A stretch of 64,000 bases of DNA from the NCBI GenBank assembly GCA_964016875.1, contig OZ024719.1:26417877-26481876 (forward strand). Direction: 5' to 3'. Under the pieces are notes generated by a model. That model was not told where the DNA came from and did no database searches. It saw nothing but the letters and a program-made list of their open reading frames with translations. A program made the translations under genes and the position numbers. Shown one piece after another: positions 58,511 to 64,000 of the stretch; position 1 is the first letter of the stretch, and each line of letters starts with the position of its first letter. This DNA comes from Fallopia convolvulus (taxonomy: Eukaryota; Streptophyta; Magnoliopsida; Caryophyllales; Polygonaceae).

Positions 58511-58888
58511 TGTTAGAACCACTCAAGAGATTTCTTGAGGAAGACCACTCAAAGGCAAAGTCAGCCAAGAGGAATTGTGCAAGCAAAAGACCCATGTTTT
58601 CTGATTGATTAATTGATGAAAAGATGATTACAAAGCTGACTAAACTCTTGCTCAAATAGTGATAGAAAGGCTAAAAAACTCCTAGTCCTTTAATCCCACG
58701 CTAACAAACCACGACTCCACTAGATATAAACTAGGAATCTGACTTCTAACTAATTTGACTAACTCAACTGATGCTGAAATTAAGGAATAAAACTAGAACA
58801 TAATTAAAATAATTAATTCTTAGCTTTCCCAACTCCTCCTCTTCTGCGGTAAGTAATCCAAGGCTTCATTTTCGGCGGTATCTTATCA
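58511..58888 (-). repeat. 3' LTR of gypsy-3
   Basis: 378 bp on the plus strand from TGTTAGAACCACTCAAG to CGGTATCTTATCA. The adjacent CCCCCCTCCCCCCGGG is the polypurine tract read on the other strand. Confidence 0.93.
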
Positions 58889-58969
58889 TTGCCCCCCTCC
58901 CCCCGGGAAATTTGAGTTGGCCTCAAGTCGAAAAGTGGGAAACTACTGCTGTAGGAGGTCATAGTCTTC

Positions 58970-59430
58970 CTAGCTCGCCTCTTCGTTTGGGCGATCCTTC
59001 CACTGAATAAGAAATTCCAAGGTCAGAGTATCACCAAATTTGTTCCAGCGGTGGTCTAATACCTTCTCTGGTTGCACTAGAAGCTCGAATGAGTCACTGA
59101 TGGATGGTGGCTTTGAAGAAACAGCTGCTGCAATTCCATGAACAGGACGAAGAAGTGACACATGGAAAACTAGGTGAATTCTTGTGCCATCTGGGAGTTC
59201 TAGCTTATACGCCACTTGTCCAATTTTTCGCAGCACCTTGTAGGGACCGAAAAAATGAGGAGACAACTTCTGATTTTCACGACGAGCAAGGGAGCGTTGT
59301 CTATAGGGCTGTTATCTTAAAAAGACTAGATCACCCTCCTCAAATGACAGCTCGCGACGATTGGCATCAACCTGCTATTTCATGCGTCCTTGAGCCTTCA
59401 GTAAATTAGCCTTAAGAACTTGTAGCATCT
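58970..59430 (-). pseudogene. gypsy-3 integrase C-terminus and chromodomain
   Basis: PHFFGPYKVLRKIGQVAYKL is the GPY/F module and is followed by LVFHVSLLRP. The chromodomain core is VLDHRWNKFGDTLTLEFLIQ then WKDRPNEEAS (59060-58970). Chromodomains of this group bind histone marks and guide integration. The aromatic position before KDRP is W, as usual. The frame ends at the window-side stop near 58968. Confidence 0.85.
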
Positions 59431-59446
59431 CATCCCTGATTACCAG

Positions 59447-60110
59447 CTACTCCTCTAGATCAGGTAGGCGAGTCTCACCTCGAACAAAAGGAATAACAGG
59501 AGGCGGTTCTCTCCCATAAACCAGTCGGAAAGAGGTGAAACCAACAAAAGTATGGAACCCTGTATTAAAAGAGAATTCCTCCCAAGGTAAAAATTGGTTC
59601 CATCGGTGAGGTTGTTCCACTGTAAAGCAACGATGGTAGGTCTCCAAACAACGGTTGACCACCTCAGTCTGACCGTCAATTTGAGGGTGGTAGGCGGAGC
59701 TCATCTTGATGGTTGTTTGACCGAGGCAGAAGAGCTCCTGCCAAAACGAACTGAGAAATACCGGATCCCAATCCGATAGCAAAGATCGAGGTATGCCATG
59801 AAGAGTGAAGACGAACGATCTCCTTGTAAAATAATTGAGCTACTAACTTGGCTGTGTAAGGGTGAGCCAGACTTACAAAGTGGGCGTACTTGCTAAGGCG
59901 GTCCACGACCACCAATATTACTGACATGCCGCCTGACTTGGGTAAACCAGAGATATGTCTTCCCAAATCTGTTCCGGAAGTGGCAACGATTGCAAGAGGT
60001 CGGCTGGCACCAAAGTCTGATGTTTGGCTATCTGACAGACTCCACAATTCCGAATATACAACTGAGTGTCATTCTTCATTCGTGGCCATTAAAAATTAGC
60101 AGTTACCCGC
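59447..60110 (-). pseudogene. gypsy-3 integrase catalytic core
   Basis: The zinc finger's C-terminal part lies at about 60050-60110. SVILVVVDRLSKYAHFVSLA (59940-59880) follows the first catalytic Asp region, which is damaged. SDWDPVFLSSFWQELF carries the second Asp (about 59775), and YHPQIDGQTEVVNRCLETY carries the Glu (about 59690). The frames at 60047-59676 and 59782-59447 overlap in different phases, showing a frameshift near 59790. Confidence 0.82.
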
Positions 60111-60239
60111 TTCAGTGTTTTCAGGAAACCATAGTGACCGCCGGTCGGAGAATTGTGGCATTCAGCCAAGATTTTATGGTGCCAATTGTTGTAGGAAGAA
60201 ATAACGAACCGATGTCTAAAATACAACCTATTGCTTACC

Positions 60240-60870
60240 ATCTGGAAAAAAAAACAGAAGCATCAGACTGTTTTGTTGCCATAATTTCTCTGGTGAAGGG
60301 ATCCTGTTGCAGCGCTTGAGCCCATTTTGAAAATTCCCGAGAGATGGGAATAGCAAGAGCCAATAACTCCGCGTGTTACAACGAATCAGCTCCGAGATTC
60401 TCCTTGCTAGGCTTATATTCAATGACGAAATCAAAGGGCATCAATTTCAAGAGTAGGCGTTGCTAGGTGTGAGTCGTGACACAATGCTCAAGGAGGTATT
60501 TGAGGCTGCGATGATCAGTTCTAACCACAAATCTTCTCCCTAATAAATAGCGTTTCCACTTCTGTAGAGCCAAGACCATAGTAAGTAATTCACGATCACA
60601 AGTGGATTGGAAACGATTGGAAAAAGAGAATCCCTTACTGTAATATGCAATGGGGTGCCCGGACTGTAAGAGAATGGCTCCAATTCCATCTGAAGAAGCG
60701 TCACACTCCACAAAAAATTGCTCGGCGAAATTCGGTAGTCGCAGGACGGGCGCCGAAGTCAGGGCTGATTTGAGCAAATTGAAGGCGTCCTCTACTGTGG
60801 TCGACCATTGAAAAGCCCTTTTTTGGTGAGGTCGGTCAGCGGCCTTGCAATTCACCCATAATTTTGGACA
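60240..60870 (-). pseudogene. gypsy-3 RNase H
   Basis: AFQWSTTVEDAFNLLKSALT, FFVECDASSDGIGAILLQ with the first catalytic Asp, then HPIAYYSKGF, DRELLTMVLALQKWKRYLLG and VRTDHRSLKYLLEH are in order on 60840-60480. The terminal part runs to about 60240 with stops. Confidence 0.85.
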
Positions 60871-61040
60871 AACCTGTGGTAGTAACCTGATAACCCTATG
60901 AAACCCCGCAAGTCACAAACTGAAGTAGGCCTTGGCCATAAAGAAACAACCTGCACTTTCTCTGGATTTATTGTAACGCCCTGAGAAGAAACGATATGCC
61001 CTAGAAAAACCATCTCTGACTGCCCAAATAAGCATTTGGA

Positions 61041-61500
61041 TTACTTGGCATAATATTCCTGATCCTGCAGTAGATGTAGTGCCATATTAAGGTGCTGACG
61101 GTGCATTTCCAATGATGTACTGTAGATTAATATATCGTCGAAAAAGACCACAATAAACCGGCGAAGGTATGGATGGAAGAGGTCATTCATGATGGCTTGA
61201 AAGGTTGAAGGGGAATTGGTAAGGCCGAAAGACATCATTAAGAATTCATAATGACCCGAATGAGTTAAAAAAGCTGTTTTGGGCACATCGGCTAGCTCAA
61301 CACGGATTTGATGGTAGCTTGAACGCAGGTCAATTTTGGAGAGTATTGTTGCACCGTGCAGTTCATCCAGCAACTCGTCGACCGTAGGAATCGGGTACTT
61401 GTCAGGGATTGTAACCTGATTCAATTGACGGTAATCCACACACATTCGCCAAGAGTTATCTTTCTTCTTTACGAGCAGGACATGATCGCGAAAGGGCTCG
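61041..61500 (-). pseudogene. gypsy-3 reverse transcriptase
   Basis: MCVDYRQLNQVTIPDKYPIP, LHGATILSKIDLRSSYHQIR with the first Asp, EFLMMSFGLTNSPSTFQAIM, and FIVVFFDDILIYSTS with the catalytic F-D-D at about 61140. A frame break upstream (about 61525) separates it from the protease region. The 61380-61500 part encodes the fingers in a shifted frame. Confidence 0.87.
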
Positions 61501-61524
61501 TACTCGATTGAATAGACCCGGCCT

Positions 61525-62430
61525 TCAGTAGCTCGTCGGTCTGCCTTTCCTGTTTTTTGGTGGAATGGGTAGCGGTAGGGTCGGATATTTGGAATTTTTG
61601 TTTTGGGGGGTGAGGTTTATGGAATGGGTCCGAGTCCGGTATAGTGGTAGGGAGTTGGATTCTTGGAATAGGGGTTGGAAGTGTTGGAGGGTAGTCATGA
61701 TCGAGGCTGGTGGTGGTTTAGGTTGGTATGAGGTTGTAGAGAGTGATTGGAATGAGATGTTACCTGGCTGATCAGAACAGGGCCTCAGACCTTGCAACTT
61801 GTATTTCTTGCCCTCAATCTTGAAGATGATGAACAAATCATTCCAATTCACTAGCACTGTATTGAGAGATGCTAGCCATTTGATGCCAAGAACAACTTCT
61901 GCACTCCCCATAACGAAAGGATAGAAGTCTTGTGTTATGACAATACCCGAGAGTTGTAGAGGTACATTAGGGAAGATTTGAATGCATGAGACTACCTCTC
62001 CGTACCCGATCGTCACCCTGAAATCCGGAACCTCATGAGTAGGCAACCTCAATTCCTGTACCAATTTATCCAAGATGAAATTATGCGTCGATCCGCTATC
62101 CAACAAGATGAGGACCGATCGGTCGTGGAGTTTAGCTCGGAGTTTCATGGTAGTGGTGGCTTGGCTAGTGATCTGGTGGAATGAAATCTCAGCCATCCCT
62201 TCTTCTGTATCTGGGATTTCGAGCATCTGGCCATCCTCCTCTTCTCCCTCAAAGTAGGACTCATCAAAATCACCAGCGCATTCCATGTTGGAAAATGTTG
62301 GTTTGCACTGATGGCCTGGTGAGTATTTTTCTCCGCATCGGAAGCACAAACCTTTCTCACGTCTCTGAGCCCGTTCATCCCATGGTTTCCCTGGTGTCGA
62401 GTTGTTGTTAGCAGACCGAGCTTGGGGTGT
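61525..62430 (-). pseudogene. gypsy-3 gag zinc knuckle and protease
   Basis: CFRCGEKYSPGHQC (CCHC knuckle, 62346-62305) is followed by an acidic linker and the protease, with LILLDSGSTHNFI as the active-site D-S-G (about 62110). VVLGIKWLASLNTVLVNW follows at about 61880. The frame stays open to 61525. Confidence 0.88.
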
Positions 62431-62547
62431 AGGGTTTTGATTTTGGGTTGTGGGCTGTGGTTGTGGGTAACCGGTGTTGGGTCGATAGTGCGGATTGTTT
62501 CGATTGGGAAAATTGGGTCGGTTAGGGTAGGTCGAAGGTCTGGGATT

Positions 62548-63421
62548 TTATAGTGAGGTTAGCTTGGATTCAAATTCCAGGGCTAGGGACACCGCCCTCA
62601 AAACAGTCCGAGGGGAGTGAATCCGGACTTCAGCGCAAAGTTCTTCCTTCAACCCGGAGATAAACGCACCAAGGAGGGAATTTTCGGGCCAGTCATGAAC
62701 TCTTGAGGCTCTTCGGGTGAATTCCGTGTGGTATTCAGCCACCGAGCCTGTTTGATGGATTGAGCATAGGGATTCGTCCGAAATTATGAAAGCGGGTGGA
62801 CCGTAGTGATCCTGGAATATGTGAATCAAGTCTTCCCATACCAAAATTTCCTGCTTCCCGTTGATCCAAGCATACAACTCTAGAGCATCACCTTCCAAGT
62901 AATCCGCGGCGACTTCCACTTTCATGTCGTCGAGGATGTCGTAATAGCGAAAATACTTCTCAGCTCTAAGGATCCACCCACGAGGGTCCCCACCATCGAA
63001 TTTGGGAAAGTCGAGGTGTGCTTGGGGTCGTTGGAAGGTTTGGAAACTCTGGTGTCCCTCATCATCATCATCGTAGGTATCCCGAGCCCTATGACGAAAA
63101 CGATCATTTGCCGGCGTATATGAGGGACGAAGTCTGTCTCTGTTGCTGCCCTCAAGCTGGTCAACGACGTCTCGCACCCTCGAACCACCATGCAAGGAGG
63201 TCTCGGGAGTGCCATTTTTGTGGCCGTGGGAATCATGCTGCTGCGAATTGGCTTCCAGGACTGCGACCTTCGCAGCGATACCGTCTAGACTCTAGAACCT
63301 CTAAGCGAGAGGCGATGAACGCTAGCTGATGCGCTAGCTCTTGATTGGATGGAGGTGGCGGAGGGGGAGGGGGTGGCGGGTTTTGATCTTGTGAGGTGGA
63401 AGAATTTCGTGTTTGAACCAT
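62548..63421 (-). pseudogene. gypsy-3 gag
   Basis: It starts MVQTRNSSTSQDQN, with a poly-Pro run, at 63421, a start common in this chromovirus group. The capsid part includes LDFPKFDGGDPRGWILRAEK, YFRYYDI, and the retrotransposon gag domain to ALEFESKLTSL at about 62548. A frameshift near 63230 joins the leader to the next frame. Confidence 0.86.
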
Positions 63422-63449
63422 GATGGATCAAACGACTTTGATACCAAAA
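63422..63449 (-). promoter_or_regulatory. gypsy-3 primer binding site and leader
   Basis: On the minus strand TTTTGGTATCAAAGTCG follows the LTR end. TGGTATCA matches the first bases of the initiator methionine tRNA site (TGGTATCAGAGC) used by many chromoviruses, with A for G at the ninth base. Confidence 0.8.
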
Positions 63450-63832
63450 TGTTAGAACCACTCAAGAGATTTCTTGAGGAAGACCACCCAAAGGCAAAGT
63501 CAGCCAAGAGGAATAGTGCAGGCAAAAGACCCACGTTTTCTGATTGATTAATTGATGAAAAAAAAGATGATTACAGAGCTGACTAAACTCTTGCTTAAAT
63601 TAGTGAGAGAAAGGCTAACAAACTCTTAGTCCTTTAATACCACGTTAACAAACTACGACTCCACTAGCTATAAACTAGGACTCTGACTTCTAACTAATTT
63701 GACTGATTCCACTGATGCTGAAATTAAGGAATAAAACTAGAACATAATTAAAATAATTAATTATTAGCTTTCCCAGCTCCTCCTCTTCTGAGGTAAGTAA
63801 ATCAAGGTTTTATTTTCGACAGTATCTTATCA
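63450..63832 (-). repeat. 5' LTR of gypsy-3
   Basis: 383 bp, with the same ends as the other LTR. Length differences come from a 3-bp A-run change and single-base indels. Confidence 0.93.
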
Positions 63833-63837
63833 AAAAC

Positions 63838-64000
63838 ACTAGTAGCAGGGTTAAATGGCTTTTGAGTGAAAAGCACACACAATAAAAACACATTAAGAAA
63901 ACCAAAAGGCAGAATATATCAAAATGTCCTTAAAACTTTCACATTTTTGTCAACCACTTCCCCGTACTTTGAGATTCTCAAACAAATCCTTAAACTATAC
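63838..64000. other. Right-hand flank, no gene seen
   Basis: Sequence after the AAAAC duplication that originally continued from 58510. The stretch is too short to classify. No open frame or repeat end is evident. Confidence 0.4.

Larger units (their letters stand above)
58511..63832 (-). mobile_element. gypsy-3: chromovirus (Ty3/gypsy) in minus orientation
   Basis: LTRs at 58511-58888 (3' LTR for the element) and 63450-63832 (5' LTR) share about 93% identity by my count (some 25 substitutions plus small indels). The target duplication is AAAAC (58506-58510 and 63833-63837). On the minus strand a primer site TGGTATCAAAG follows the 5' LTR, and a G-rich polypurine tract (58889-58908) precedes the 3' LTR. 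Gag, protease, RT, RNase H, integrase and a C-terminal chromodomain follow in chromovirus order. Several frameshifts and stops make it inactive. Divergence suggests it is about three times older than gypsy-1. Confidence 0.94.

Overview
The window is nuclear DNA of a flowering plant, probably a eudicot. The evidence is spliceosomal genes with GT-AG introns, a mitochondrial EF-Tu gene with a presequence, Tat-lineage and chromovirus Ty3/gypsy elements, L1-type LINEs with a C-terminal RNase H, Helitrons with a GTGC-GTA-GCAC 3' hairpin, and a plant mobile domain (PMD) gene. The species cannot be named from the sequence alone. There is no prokaryotic or organellar gene organisation.

Layout. (1) 1-3487, minus strand: a mitochondrial EF-Tu gene (copy 1), whose last part lies outside the left edge. 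(2) 3817-11712: a MITE, decayed LINE D split by a 1.83-kb solo LTR, a deletion derivative of what looks like a FAR1-type MULE, and a tRNA-like sequence. (3) 11713-23150: LINE A split by a complete Tat-type gypsy element (gypsy-1, 11718-20959, 511-bp LTRs, TSD GGTAT) with antisense ORFs. (4) 24130-44794: a LINE RNase H remnant (LINE B), then LINE C, which has been split by three LTR-type insertions. These are gypsy-2 (24866-36665, TSD GGCAT), a 3.0-kb solo LTR (37577-40571, TSD CGCCA) and a 2.6-kb solo LTR in minus orientation (41602-44244, TSD GTTAA). The insertions themselves carry a solo LTR, a Pack-MULE-like element with a captured ABCF3-like exon, a hAT element, two minisatellites and a 230-bp tandem duplication. 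(5) 44795-49086: a foldback element containing a MITE and a 3.26-kb non-autonomous Helitron. (6) 49217-53330: a decayed PMD gene and a small convergent gene, accompanied by three arrays of a 13-bp palindrome spaced exactly 24 bp apart. (7) 53575-57313, plus strand: a complete 12-exon mitochondrial EF-Tu gene (copy 2), in inverted orientation to copy 1. (8) 57673-58447: a hAT-type non-autonomous element. (9) 58511-63832: a decayed chromovirus in minus orientation.

The only genes that look functional are the two EF-Tu copies. Everything between them, about 50 kb, is mobile DNA in several layers, and TSDs allow the order of many insertions to be read. The EF-Tu copies are strongly alike in the introns of the 3' half and clearly diverged in the first introns, which suggests gene conversion. 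The most unusual structure is the set of 24-bp-periodic palindromes (core GGCCGTNACGGCC) in the PMD region. The cores are conserved while the 11-bp spacers vary, and the nearest array lies about 270 bp upstream of the start codon of EF-Tu copy 2.
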